From positions 4,822,001 to 4,886,000 of the forward strand of contig NW_026622997.1 of NCBI RefSeq assembly GCF_023065955.2: a DNA stretch of 64,000 nucleotides, read 5' to 3'. Shown here piece by piece: positions 1 through 11,391 of the stretch. A model generated the notes under the pieces. It was not told the origin of the DNA. It was given only the letters and a program-made list of their open reading frames with translations, and did not search any database. The stretch is from Ursus arctos (Eukaryota; Chordata; Mammalia; Carnivora; Ursidae). The position numbers and the translations under genes are program-made. Numbering within the stretch: the stretch's first letter is position 1; each line of letters opens with the position of its first letter.

Positions 1-1025
1 GAGGAGACAGAGACACCCAATGAATCCTTGGGGTGTAGCTTGGAGCCTGTAGGGCGATTGCATATCTTCAGTAGTGCCCATGGACCAGAAAAAGGTCAGA
101 GGTTATTGGATGCTAAAGTACTGGTATAGGCCTCTTATTTTTGTGGGGAGGTAGTTGGAAGTTGTAAGAAGCTTATACATGTTTCAAGGAGAGCTGAAAA
201 TTTTTTCACTGGGAATGCAGAGGAGGGAGCTGATTGAGTTGATTGCTCCAGGCAAGTGCCCTGGACTCAGTGGGCTCAACTTTACTTTGGGAGGAGAAGA
301 TGAAGAGGTTCAAATGGAAATCCATCATGGTCTGGAAATGGATGGTGGGGATGGTTGCACAACCGTGGGAATGTACTGAATGCCACTGAACTGCACACTT
401 AAATGTGGTTAAATAGTCCATATTACATACATTTTACCCCAATAGAAAAAACCCAGTGTGGATGGATGGGGTATTGACAGTGAATAACACATTGCTTATA
501 TGCTTCAATACCTAGGTGTCCTACAGTTTTTTGATTTTTGGTTTTTTGGTTTTTGGGGTTTTTTTGTGAGTAAAGCGATAGAAGTTTATTAAATGAAGAT
601 ACAGAAAAAGCTCTCAAGAGTGAGGGGGTCCCAACAGGGTTGTCTGTCTTTTATTTTTCTTATGTGTATGGGGACCTTGAGTTAGTAGTGGGGTTCTTAA
701 CAGGAATATTTTCCTGATAGCAGGCCAAGACTTAGGCCTTAACCTATCTACCTCTCTAATTTTTAGATTTCCCCCTATATCTCGGGAAGAATATGGTGGG
801 CCGAATGCCTGATTGCTCTGTGACCCTGCCCTTTTCATCCATCTCCAAACAACATGCAGTGATTGAAATCACAGCTTGGGACAAGGCACCTGTCCTCCAA
901 GATTGTGGCAGCCTCAATGGTACTCAAGTCCTAAGGCCTCCTAAGGTCCTAAGCCCAGGGGTGAGTCATCGGCTAAGGGACCAGGAGTTGATTCTCTTTG
1001 CTGACTTGCCCTGCCAGTACCATCG
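1..1025 (+). other. MDC1: MDC1 FHA domain (two exons)
   Basis: Exons 1-94 and 767-1147 encode a forkhead-associated fold: GRLHIFSS, then the conserved GRMPDCSV, the phosphothreonine-loop segment SISKQHA, and [10 protein letters not shown]. In the known protein this domain binds phosphothreonine, supporting MDC1 dimerisation and ATM contact. The R of GRMPDC, the S and H of SKQH, and the N of LNGT (the standard FHA ligand residues) are all present, so the domain should be functional. Confidence 0.9.
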
Positions 1026-4000
1026 CCTGAATGTCCCTCTGCCCTTTGTTTCCCGGGGCTTTCTAACTGTAGAAGAGACACCCAGGGTACAGGGAGGAAC
1101 TCAACCACAGAGGCTCCTGTTGGCTGAGGACTCGGAGGAGGAAGTAGGTATGTTTGTGTATTGGGAGGGTGGGTGAGAAGATGGAGATGGTGAGTGTAAA
1201 ACAATCAACTTACTCCTTTCTACTCTTCACAGATTCTCCTTCTGAAAGGTGTGTGATGAAAGAACCAAGGACCTCCTCTTTGGCAGCAGTAGTTCCAGAG
1301 AGGTGAGTGCCAAAGGGCCAGATACTTGAGTCTTCAAAAGGAGGAGGAACCAGGGACTGTAGGATACCTCTGGAAGAGATGCTTATCATGAAAGTGGGGC
1401 TGGGGAATTGCATGTACTCTTTTGCTCAGCTGAACTTTTACTGAGCACCTCTGATTGTGCCAAGTAGAGAACTAATTGCTGGAGAGGGAAAAAAACAAAA
1501 ACAAAAAACAGCTAGTGTCTTGTGTCTGCACTTAAGGAGCTCATAGTTGAGTGGAGTATTCTTTCTTGGGAAACAAGTGCTATAGACTCTTTCCCTTCTC
1601 TTCCCTTCACAGTGATGAAGAGGGGCCTTCTCCTGCCCCAGACGGTCCTGGGCTACCATTTGCCTTCAACCTGGACAGTGACACAGATGAGGAAGAAAGT
1701 CAGCATCCAGCAGCAGGAGAGGCCTCCTTGGCTGCCAGAACAGGCTCCACTGCAGAGACAGAACAGCCTAAAGTTCTGGCAACTGAAATCCAGCTTGAAA
1801 AGGATCAGTGTTCAGTGAAGGAGAGGAACAATGACACAAAAGTTGAGAAGGATGCAAGGAATGAAGTGGTCCCACTTGGGGCCACTCTGGAGAGAAATCA
1901 AACTGCTGGGGAGGACAGTGACACAGATATGGATGAGAGCAGGCCTGCTGGGCTCCATTTGGAAAGGGCCCAGGCTTCTGGCATCATAGACAGTGATACT
2001 GATGTGGAAGAAGAAGGGATCCCTGCAACCCCAGCTGTAGTTCCTATAAAGAAGAGGCAAATCTTTCATGGAGTTAGTACAGAGAGTCCTCAGGCACCTG
2101 CTTTGGTACATCTACAGGAGAGCCCAACTGGTAGTGATACGGATGTGGAGCAAAGTGAGCTCCAACTGGCAGTCCCTCCAGAGAGAAACCAAGCCTCCGT
2201 CGTGATTGACAGCAATACAGATGACGAGGAAGAAGTCTTAGCAGCGCTCACTTTGGCACGTCTGAAAGAGAGCCGAGCCAATACATGGAAGAGAGATACA
2301 GATGTGGAAGAGGACAGGGCCCAACCTGTGGCCCTTCTGGAGCAAAGCCAAACCTCTGCTGGGAGAGACAGTGACACAGACGTGGAGGAGGAGGGGATCC
2401 CAATGGAAAAGAGAGGAACTGTTCCCAAGTGTCATACAGATAAGGCACATTCAGAAAAGAGGCAGTCTCCTCTCCGAGACAGTGAACTAGGGGTGGACAA
2501 AGATAAGAGCTCACTTGGGGTCCACCTGGAGAGAAGCCAGGCCTCTGCCACAGTGGACATCAACACACAAGTGGAGGAGAAGGCCCTGTCAGGGCCAGCT
2601 GTTACACTTGTGGGGAAGCATCAGGTGCCTATGGTATGGACAAGCCAAACAGATGCGGAAGTAGAAGGGGGCCAAGCAAAGCTGCCTGTGATGCATCTAG
2701 AGGAAGCCCACCCTCCTCCACTTGGGGACTGTGAGACAGATGCAGAAGAGGGCACATCCTTAGCAGCCTCAGTGGTGGCAGATACAGGAAAGTGCCAGCT
2801 TCCGGCAAAAAGGGATGCTGGGACAGAATGGGCTGCAGCTGTTCTTGAGCGGGAGAGAGCTCTTGAGGCAAGGGCCCAGGGTGAGTCCCTTGTGTCACAG
2901 GTGGAGCAGGATCTTCTCCCTGTGTCCAGGGAGAACCTTATAGATCTGGTGGTGGACACAGGCACTTCAGGGGAACCCATCCAGCCACAGAGAGAGGGAG
3001 CCCAGACCCCCACAGAAAGGGAGAGAGACCCACATGGGAATAAGACCAAGGACTTTGGGGACAACCATGGTGGTAAGTGCTGGCCTTCCTCCCTTGGCCC
3101 CTAAAAGAAAGAATTACAGGGTATCTTAGTCTGTTTGGGCTGCTGTAACAGAATGCCATAGGTTGGGTGGTTTATAAACAACAGAAATTTTTTCTCATAG
3201 TTGTGAAGGCTGGGAAGTCCCAAGATCAGTATAGTCATGTTCTTTTTTTTATTATTATTTTATTTTATTTATTTATTTATTTGACACAGAGAGAGACAGC
3301 CAGCGAGAGAGGGAACACAAGCAGGGGGAGTGGGAGAGGAAGAAGCAGGCTCTCGGGAGGAGCCCGATGTGGGGCTCGATCCCAGAACGCTGGGATCACG
3401 CCCTGAGCCGAAGGCAGACGCTTAACAACTGCGCCACCCAGGCGCCCCTAGTCATGTTCTGGTGAAGACCTGCTTCCTTATTCATAGGCAGCTGTCTTCT
3501 CACTATGTCCTCACATGGCAGAACGGCACAAAGGGAATTCAGGGGTCTCTTTTATAAGGGTACTAGTCCCATTCATGTGGGTTCTAACCTCATGACCTAA
3601 TCATCTCCCAAAGAACTCACCTCCTAATAAAATCACATTGGGAATTAGGTTTCAAATATGAATTTGGGTGGGGATACAAACACTTGGTCCATTGCAGAGA
3701 GCTTGGGGTTAGGGAGAAAATGGTAGAGAAAGAATAAGGGGTTAAGCGTCAGATATGACCTTTTTTTCTTTTTTTAAGATTTTATGTTTTTGTCAGAAAG
3801 AGAGCAGCAGGCAGAGGGAGAAGCAGGCTCCCCGCTGAGCAAGGAACCCAATAGGATACTCGATCCCAGGACCTTGGGATCATGACCTGAGTTGAAGGCA
3901 GAAGCTTAACTGACTGAGCCACCCCGGCGTCTCCTGATATGACTTTTTATTATCTATTTTATATTCCTCCCCTCCCAGATTCTGAAGACCTGGACCTACA

Positions 4001-7000
4001 GGCTACCCAGTGCTTTGTGGAGAGAGAGAATCAGAGCCCAGAAGGTGAGGACATCCATGTCGTGTGGATGTTGGTGCAAGTGGGAGCTGGGAGCCCAGAC
4101 TGATGGTCCTTGAAGGTTGTGAAAAGTAGCATGGGTAGGGCAGGAGGCCGGGAATGGGACCCTGGAGTTCTGTGGAAGAGCTGTGCTTGAGCCAGCTTTT
4201 CTCGTGCAGCAGTCCAGAGCATGGAGGATGAAGCCACCCAGGCCTTCCTGGTTACTTTACCCCAAGAGCCTGGCCCTTCCTGTTGCAGTTTCCAGGCCCC
4301 AGGTATAAAGAAACTCTATCCTTCATGCCCCTAACTTGGCATAATTGCTTTTTCCCTCTACATGTTTCTTTCATATTCTTTGACTCTTTTGCTGATGTTT
4401 CTTTCTCCATCTCCATCATTTTTAAAGAGGCTGCTATGAGAATGTCTATATGCATGTGGGGTCTTAACTTTCTGAGACAAATATTAAATGTTATGACTGT
4501 CCTCTTTATTCCCAACTTTCCTTTAATAATCCACTTAGGTTTATTATTCATGAATTTTTTCTTTTAAAGATTTTATTTATTTATTTATTTATTTGAGGGA
4601 GAGAGCAAGCATACCCACACGAGTGGGGGGGGAGGGGCAAAGGGAGAGGGAGAAGCAGACTCTCCACTGATCAGGGAGCCCTACACAGGGCTTGATCCCA
4701 GGACCTGAGCCGAAGGCAGATGCTTAACTGACTCAGCTACCCAGGCGCCACTATTATTCATAAATTTATCTTAATCTTTTCTCAACCTATTACGTTTTCA
4801 ATCTTCATTTCTCTCTCTTTCTCTCTTTCTCTCTCTCTCTGACTCTTTACTTCCAGGTGCCCTGGATGAGCCGTGGGAAGTCTTGGCAACACAGCCATTC
4901 TGTCCGAGAGAGTCTGAGGCCTCTGAGCCCCAGCCCATTGCCGCCCACCTTGATGCCCATGGATCTTGCCCCTCTACACCTAGGACAACACCACAAGCCC
5001 AACATCCAGAGGGCCCAATTCATGAAGAGCCACTGGGGATTCAAGGCAGAGGGATGCAGACTGTGCAGAAAGACATGGGTACACCAAGAGAAGCAGTAGA
5101 GGGGGTGGCCCCTGAGAGAGGACCATTGAACAGGGAAACCAAGAACCTGCCAGCAGGAGAGAGAGAAGATATGATAGAAGAAGAAGCTTTAACCAGAGGG
5201 ATACGGGTGTTAGCTAGAGATAATCAGGGACAAGAGTCTGACCAAAAGGTGAAAAGTGCAAGTATTAAAAGGAATATGGAGAGTTTAAACATAGAAATTG
5301 AGATACCCAACGAAGTACAAGAGGAAGGGATAGGAAAGCAGACTCTTGCAAGAGAAATATTTGAGAGAGAAGCAGAGAAACTAGTACTAGAGAGAGGGGG
5401 TGAGCCAAGCGGATTAGGCATCGAGGTACCAGAAGTAAAGCTGGAGAGAGGCCCACAGAGAGGGGAAACAGGGAAGGGAAGCCAGGACCAGGAAGAGCAG
5501 GCTTCCAGTTTAACATCGGAGCCTAGAGCAGGGACAGGGGACCATCAGGGACTTGCTTCAGCCCCAGGAGCTTCTGGGAGCCAGTCAGGTGGAGCCCCAA
5601 TGAGCCCCAGGAGGCAACAGAGAGGTGAGTGAAGGTAGAGGGAAACCCAAGGTGGTACAGAGCCCTTGTGCTAATCAACCCCTAGGTGTCTTGACTGCTT
5701 ATACCTCAGCTCCGCTTGTTTACTTTCTGTCTAGGCCACGTGACTTGCAAGATGCCACCTGCTGACAAGGCCTCTGTGGTGAGAGCTGCTTTTTCTACCT
5801 CTATTCACTGCCCCCTCCCCTGACCTTACTTTAATCTACTCCTCCATCTTCTCCATTTTCTTCAGTTGTCACCACTCCTTAGTTGGGTTCTGTCCCTTTC
5901 TCTTTACACCTATCATTTTCCTTATCTGTTTGCCAAGTTCTGTCTCCCTCTACCTGACTCAGAATGTCCATTTTTTCATGTCTTTCTCCTCTTTTTCCAA
6001 CCATCCGCTTATTACCATCATCCATCTGTGGAGAACACTATGCTGGCATGAGGAGAGGTGTGGGAATGAGGACAGTTGCCTCCCTAGGAAGTTCCCAGTC
6101 TCATGGAAGGGAGGTCATAGACAAGTGAAATGCCAGGAACACACTGTAACCATAAATAAGTATTAAGAACAGTATCCAAGTACTGTTTCCTCTCTGCCTC
6201 TTCCTCCCTCACTTGCTTCTATTTCTCCTCAGGGTGATCAGGAATCCGCAGATGCTTGTCTGCCTCCTGCAGTGCCTGAAGCCTCAACCCCACACCAGAA
6301 CCCCCTTCTCTCTCAGAGTCAAAAACATCCTGTGCCCCAGTCCTTCCTTTCTCCTTCTCTATCTTCTTTAGAGCCCATTCCCAGGACCACACAACATGGG
6401 AATCAGGAAGTTCCAGAGACTCCCTTGTCATCAGAGATGGAGCCTCTCCACCCAAAATCCAAAGTCAGGCTCCGAGGGTCTTCCAGGAAGACACCCTCCG
6501 CAATTTCTTCTTTAGCCCTTGAACCTCATTCTACCAGCCCCACAGACCAGCCCCTCAGTCCCAAGCTCACATCTCGGGTCACTCGGGGCAGGACACATAG
6601 GTCCTCTGTCAAGACCCCTGATCCAGTTGTCCCCACAGCCCCTGAGCTCCAGATTTCCACCTCCAAAGACCAGCCTGTCACCTCTGAGTCCACATTGCAG
6701 GTCACTCGGAGTAGGACACATAGGTTCTCTGTCAAGACCCCTGAACTGGTTGTTCCTATGGTCCCTGAAGTCCAGCCTTCCACCTCCAAAGAGCAGCCTG
6801 TCACTGCTGAGCTCATATCTCCGGGCAGGACCCGTAAATCTGTCAAGATCCCTGAACCAGTTGTCTCCCCAGCCACTCGGGGCAAGGCACATGGGTCCTC
6901 TGTCAAGACTCCCAAACCAGTTATCCCTACAGCCACTGAGCTCCAGCCTTCTACTTCCAAAGACCAGTCTGTCACCCCTGAGCCCATATCTCGGGTCACT

Positions 7001-10000
7001 TGGGGCAGGACTCGTAGGTCCTCTGTCAAGATTCCTGAACCAACTGTCCCCACAGTCCCTGAACTCCAGCCTTCCACCTCCAAGGACCAGTCTATCACCC
7101 CTGAGCCCACATCTCAGGTCGCTTGGGGCAGGACACGTAGGTCCTCTGTCAAGACTCCTGAACCAACTGTCTCCACAGCCCCTGAACTCCAGCCTTCCAC
7201 CTCCAAAGACCAGTCTGTCATCACTGAACCCACATCTGGGGCCACTCACAGCAGGACACATAGGTCTTCTGTCAAGACTCCTGAGCCAATTATCCCAACA
7301 GCTCCTGAAGTCCAGCCTTCTATCCCCACAGACCAGCCTGTCATCCCCAAACCCACATCTCAGGTCAGGACACCCAGGTCTGCTAAGACCCCTGATCCAA
7401 TTGTCCCCACAGCCCTTGACCTCCAGCCTACCACCCCCGGAGGCCAGCCTGTCACCCCCAAACGTACATCTCGGGGCAGGACACCTAGGTCTTCTAGCAA
7501 GACCCCCAAATCAGTTGTCCCCACGGTCCCTGAGCTCCAGACTTCCACCCCCACAGACCAGCCTGTCACCCCCAAACTCACATCTCAGGCAACTCGGGGC
7601 AGGACACAAAGGTCCTCTATCAAGACCCCTGAGCCAGTTGCCCCCACAGCGCCTGAACAGCCTTCCATCTCCACAGATCAGCCTGTCACTCCTGAGCCCA
7701 CATCTCGGGCCACTCGGGGCAGGACACATAGGTCCTTTGTCAAGATCCCCCAGCCAACTGAACCCACAGCCCCTGACCTTGAATCTCTCACCCCCACAGA
7801 TCGGCTGGTCACCCCCAAGGCTCAGGGTAGTCAGGGTAAGACACTAAGGTCTTCTACAGTAAGTGCTCTGCCAGTTCTTACCAACCCTGAATTCCAGTCT
7901 CCTGTTCCCACAGACCAGCCTATTCCCCCTGAGCCCATCCCTCAAGCCACTTGCAGCAGGAGGCTGAGGGCCACTAGGAAGCATGGATCCCTCACAGCTC
8001 CCATTGTCTGTGAGCCCTCCTCTGCACTCCCTGAACCTAAATCTCGGTCCTCAAGGAACCAAAGACAAGGAGCAGTGAGAGCAGTTGAGTCCCTCAGGAC
8101 CATTCCCAAGCCTGCCTTTTCCCAGCTTCCTGAGGCCCCCACTCAGGCTACCCAGATCCAAAATGTAGAGGCAGCAGGCGGATCTGAGCTCACCCCAGAG
8201 CCCCTGCCTAAGGCCGCTCAGAGTCGCAAGAGGCCTTTGGCTACTGTGGATAAACCCCCACTTCAAAAACGGCTCCAAAGAGGAGAAGTCACCCAGAAGA
8301 CAGTGTTCCTCAAAGAAGAGGAAGAAGATCCAACGGAGAGGCCAGGGAAGGAGGAGGTGAGGAGAGGGCTAGGGCTATGAAGCTAGGAAAGGGCTTAAAG
8401 GCTCAGAAACTCCCAGCAAGGTCTTTCTCAATTCCAGGATGTAGTGGTTCCAGGACCAGGCAAGAGAAAGAGAGACCAAGCAAAGGAGGAGCCCAAGGGA
8501 ATCCCAAGCCATAACCTTCGACGGACCAAACCTAACCAAGAGTCCACGGCCCCCAAAGTAGGAGAGAAGGGGCATGGGACTTGGTGGGAGACAAACATGG
8601 GAAGATGGGAGGAGACCTAGGGGTGTGGGGTTGCTGTGGCATGGGTTGCTGTGACCAGCTCAGGTTAACCACCCCCACAGGTACTCTTCACAGGAGTGGT
8701 GGATGCCCGTGGAGAGCGGGCAGTGCTGGCCCTGGGGGGAAGTCTGGCTAGCTCCGTGGCAGAGGCTTCCCACCTGGTAACTGATCGAGTCCGACGCACG
8801 GTCAAGTTCCTCTGTGCCCTGGGGCGGGGGATCCCCATCCTCTCCTTGGACTGGCTGCACCAGGTGAGAGTCTAAGAGATGACATACCATCAGAGATACT
8901 GATGGCAGAAGACTACTCACATGGTGCTCTTGGGGGGGAAAGAGGTACAGGAAGACAAGGGAGGTGAGTGAGGTGGAAAGCTTAATTCAGAGAACATTTC
9001 ATTTGCTCTTTCCAAATGCTAGGTAGAAAAGCTGGGTGGTGGGCTGGGCTGAGCTTTCGTGCTGACTGCTACTGTCCTTAGTCCCGCAAGGCTGGTTGCT
9101 TCTTGCCCCCGGATGAATATGTGGTGACTGATCCTGAGCAGGAGGAGAACTTTGGCTTCAGCCTTCGAGATGCCCTGAGCCGGGCTCAGGAGCGAAGGTT
9201 GCTGGAGGTGAGAGGCTGTCTTTGCCCCATGCTTCAGCCTTCCCTCCAGAGGCTCCCCAGCTGTTCATGGCCTCTCAGTGCATACATTTATGGCCTCCCC
9301 CATTTGCTTCCTCTTAGGGCTATGAAATCCACGTGACCCCAGGAGTCCAGCCACCACCACCTCAGATGGGAGAGATCATCAGCTGCTGTGGAGGCACCGT
9401 ACTACCCAGCATGCCCCGGTCCTATAAGGTATGGGTGGTGTGTTTTGGATCTGGTGAGGTGGCAGTAAAGAGGTGGCTGGAATGGGAAAGGGTTGGAGAA
9501 CCAAACAGGTATGGATGGGAACACACGGGTAGTGAAAGGGTGAGGGGAAGCTCTGTAATATGTGAAGGGATAGGAATAAAGAAGTCTGCTGATTCCGAGT
9601 GGATTTTTTATTTTGTATTTTAAAATTTTTCAAATATACACAAAGGGAGAAAGAACCTCTATTATTAATGAACCTCCATATATCAATCACTCAGGTCTAA
9701 CAAGGTAGTTTAGACTTCGCTACATTTTCTCCATTTATCACTTTTTTTCTTTTTCTTTGCTGAACTATTTTAAAGGAAACTGCAAAAACATCATATTATT
9801 CCCCCAAAATACTTAAAGTATACTTCTCTAAGAAATTATGTGCTTTTTTTTTTTAACATAATCACAGTGCCATTATTGATCCATAACAAAATTAACAATA
9901 GTTCCTCGGTCATTTTCTTTTTTCTTTTTTTTTTTTTTTTAAAGATTTTATTTATTTATTCGACAGAGATAGAGACAGCCAGCGAGAGAGGGAACACAAG

Positions 10001-10762
10001 CAGGGGGAGTGGGAGAGGAAGAAGCAGGCTCATAGCGGAGGAGCCTGATGTGGGGCTCGATCCCATAACGCCGGGATCACGCCCTGAGCCGAAGGCAGAC
10101 GCTTAACCGCTGTGCCACCCAGGCGCCCCTCCTTGGTCATTTTCTTATACTCCATTAGTCAGATCTCTCCAGTTGGCCAGAAATGTCTCTTTACGGTTCA
10201 AGTCAGGATTCAGATGAGATCCATGTATCGCCACAATTGCATATCGCTTAATTCTTTTTTGCTGTAAAAAGGATCTCCCCCAACCCACCCAGCCTTTTTT
10301 TATTCCATTGACTTCCTACAGAAACTAGGTCAGTTGTTCTTTAGAATGTTCCAGTCTGGGTTTTTCTGTTTGCTCTTGTGTTGTGTGATTTGTCTTGTTC
10401 TTCTTTTACATCCCTTGTAAACTACAGTTAATTTTAAAAGCTTGAATAAGTCAGGTTCAGCTTTTCTGGCAAGAGTACCTCTAGCAGTATGCTTCATATC
10501 AGGAGGTCTATTTTAGTGATGCTGAAACCGATTAGTGAGTTTCTACAATTCTTTTCCACCCCTGACTTTGTCTTTGCTCTCTCTCTCTCCCCAGCCTCAA
10601 AGAGTTGTGATTACATGCCCCCAGGACTTCCCTCGATGCTCTATTCCATTTCGGGTTGGGCTGCCCATCCTCTCACCTGAGTTCCTGCTGACAGGAGTGC
10701 TGAAGCAGGAAGCCAAGCCAGAGGCCTTCATCCTGTCCACTTTGGAAATGTCATCCTCCTGA
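1..10762 (+). CDS. MDC1: MDC1, mediator of DNA damage checkpoint protein 1 (5' end outside window)
   Basis: Nuclear scaffold that binds gamma-H2AX at DNA double-strand breaks and recruits ATM, MRE11-RAD50-NBS1 and RNF8. Coding exons, all GT-AG: 1-94 (enters the window mid-exon), 767-1147, 1233-1302, 1613-3072, 3979-4044, 4210-4302, 4857-5624, 5735-5778, 6233-8356, 8438-8557, 8681-8863, 9082-9207, 9318-9428 and 10595-10762 (stop TGA). The joined frame is open for 1935 codons; human MDC1 is about 2089 aa, and only a short N-terminal part should be missing. Order of parts: FHA domain, SDTD acidic repeats, TQXF motifs, Pro/Ser/Thr repeat array, tandem BRCT. Exon boundaries rest on frame continuity and remembered human protein. 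The 44-base exon 5735-5778 and the NAGNAG acceptor at 4210 are the least certain. Confidence 0.95.
325..450 (+). repeat. L1 LINE 3' end fragment
   Basis: The stretch from the ATGGTGGGGATGGTTGCAC block through TGCCACTGAACTGCACAC to CAATAGAAAAAA is the standard 3' terminus of mammalian L1, in sense orientation, in the MDC1 intron after the first visible exon. The rest of this 672-base intron shows only T-rich low-complexity sequence near 525-565. Confidence 0.75.
1430..1545. repeat. Possible L2 LINE fragment in MDC1 intron
   Basis: The sequence around TACTGAGCACCTCTGATTGTGCC and AAGGAGCTCATAGTTGAGTGG resembles the L2 3' region pattern, interrupted by an A/C-rich run. The match is diverged and judged by eye. 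Confidence 0.5.
1673..2390 (+). other. MDC1: MDC1 SDTD acidic motif cluster (NBS1-binding region)
   Basis: Within exon 1613-3072 the translation shows seven Ser/Thr-Asp motifs followed by acidic residues: [50 protein letters not shown] and DSDTDVEEE. In MDC1 these are phosphorylated by CK2 and then bind the FHA-BRCT end of NBS1. Five match S-D-T-D exactly; one reads SNTD and one RDTD. Confidence 0.85.
3119..3704. repeat. Old interspersed repeat, family not assigned, split by a SINE
   Basis: A widespread mammalian repeat pattern (CTGTTTGGGCTGCTGTAACA, then TTTATAAACAACAGAAATTT, later CTCATGACCTAATCATCTCC) fills this part of the MDC1 intron 3073-3978 on both sides of the SINE at 3244-3448. I recognise the pattern but cannot name the family with confidence. 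Confidence 0.6.
3244..3448 (-). repeat. SINEC (tRNA-derived carnivore SINE)
   Basis: Begins with T-rich tail and ends AGGCGCCC, so it lies on the minus strand. It is flanked by a perfect 12-base target-site duplication TAGTCATGTTCT at 3232-3243 and 3449-3460. It is inserted into an older repeat, so it is the younger event. Confidence 0.93.
3761..3933 (-). repeat. SINEC (carnivore SINE)
   Basis: Antisense SINEC with T-rich start and GAGCCACCCCGGCG end, flanked by GATATGAC duplications. It ends about 45 bases before the acceptor of MDC1 exon 3979-4044. Confidence 0.88.
4000..4935 (+). other. MDC1: MDC1 TQXF motifs (RNF8-docking sites)
   Basis: Exons 3979-4044, 4210-4302 and 4857-5624 encode TQCF, TQAF and TQPF. 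In the known protein ATM phosphorylates these threonines and the RNF8 FHA domain binds them, starting ubiquitin signalling at breaks. Human MDC1 has a fourth site 13 residues after the third; the matching place here reads EPQPIAAH, lacking both Thr and Phe. Confidence 0.8.
4562..4751 (-). repeat. SINEC (carnivore SINE)
   Basis: Antisense SINEC with the (TTTA)n start, AGAAGCAGACTCTCCACTGA middle and CCAGGCGCC end, flanked by near-identical ATTATTCATGAATT / ATTATTCATAAATT duplications. A CT-rich tract at 4808-4842 follows and merges into the polypyrimidine tract of the next MDC1 acceptor. Confidence 0.9.
6533..7980 (+). repeat. MDC1: MDC1 Pro/Ser/Thr-rich tandem repeat array inside the coding exon
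   Basis: About 11-12 imperfect direct repeats of roughly 120 bases encode units of about 40 residues with the core [11 protein letters not shown], then [14 protein letters not shown], then [11 protein letters not shown]. The third unit is irregular, and the last two decay. The repeats keep frame throughout. In the known protein this region binds chromatin and contributes to repair. Lysine- and arginine-rich SSVKTPEP blocks give each unit net positive charge. Long antisense frames here are by-products of the repeat. Confidence 0.9.
9600..10440 (-). repeat. Old LINE-like fragment in MDC1 intron, interrupted by SINE
   Basis: A/T-rich sequence on both sides of the SINE at 9920-10129 (ATATACACAAAGGGAGAAAG, CATAATCACAGTGCCATTAT, AGTCAGGATTCAGATGAGAT) resembles the antisense 3' region of old L1 elements. 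Family judged from memory only. Confidence 0.5.
9920..10129 (-). repeat. SINEC, young copy
   Basis: Antisense SINEC of the CTCATAGCGGAGGAGCCTGA subtype, with a pure poly(T) start. The flanking duplication is TCCTCGGTCATTTTCTT versus TCCTTGGTCATTTTCTTA. Close similarity to the copies at 57.2 kb and 32.6 kb suggests recent activity. Confidence 0.93.
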
Positions 10763-10801
10763 AAATGTCACCACAGTACTCTTTTCCCTCCCAGACGAGT
10801 A

Positions 10802-10807
10802 AATAAA
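10802..10807 (+). terminator. MDC1: MDC1 poly(A) signal
   Basis: AATAAA lies 40 bases after the MDC1 stop codon, giving a very short 3' UTR of about 60 bases. Confidence 0.8.
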
Positions 10808-11391
10808 GTGGTAGAAAAGATTTGGAAGAAAGAACCTAGGGCTTTAGAAAGGATTGGGGTATAGTGACCTGATTTGTCTTGGAACATGGGTGGGGCTGAA
10901 AAGGCTTATGGGTAAACAAAAAGATAGGAAGATTTGGAGCCACAGATTTCTTAAACGGACACTTTGAGTTGGGTAATCCCATACTCAGATATCATAAGTG
11001 GCTACCCTTAGCAGGACTGAGGTACTTATGCTTTGTGGCACACACAGTGTCCTGCCTGCTGTTTGGAAGCCATTTCTCTTCCTCTTTTACTGGGATTCTT
11101 ACTCATCCTCTGAAAGATAGTGGAAACAATTTTAGTGTCAAGAACTTGAAGGGATGCTTGGAGTGGGTAATTCGAGGTTGGAGTTATGGAATGCTCTCAA
11201 GTATTTTCCTTCTCCATCTTGTTAGAAGCGTTCTTTAGCTTTGACTTTGAGCAAATCTCTACACTTTTCTGGCCTGCTTTCCCAGTATTTATAAAGTTAG
11301 AGCTTAGGTTTAAACTCTGATAAATAAATATTCACTCTGTGCCTTATGGTGTAGTGCAGTTTTTTTTAACATATCTGAAATTTAAATTTTA

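Larger units (their letters stand above)
8681..10762 (+). other. MDC1: MDC1 tandem BRCT domains (gamma-H2AX reader)
   Basis: Five exons encode two BRCT folds. The first starts at [20 protein letters not shown] and contains [11 protein letters not shown] and the DWLHQ end motif. The second has [14 protein letters not shown] and ends just after the [13 protein letters not shown] segment. The Thr-Gly pair and the Arg/Lys of RRTVKF that contact the phosphorylated H2AX tail in human MDC1 are present. Intron 9429-10594, between the last two coding exons, holds an old LINE-like fragment with a SINE inserted. Confidence 0.9.

Noticed and set aside
3967..4044. Possible loss of reading frame in MDC1 because of SINE insertions in neighbouring introns
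   Set aside because: All SINEs lie outside exons, and the joined frame is open from start of window to stop.
6512..7261. Antisense and alternate-frame open frames across the MDC1 repeat array (up to 442 codons)
   Set aside because: They mirror the 120-base tandem repeat of the true frame and have no independent support.
6533..7980. CRISPR-like direct repeats
   Set aside because: Repeats are long, coding, contiguous and imperfect, without spacers, in a mammalian exon.
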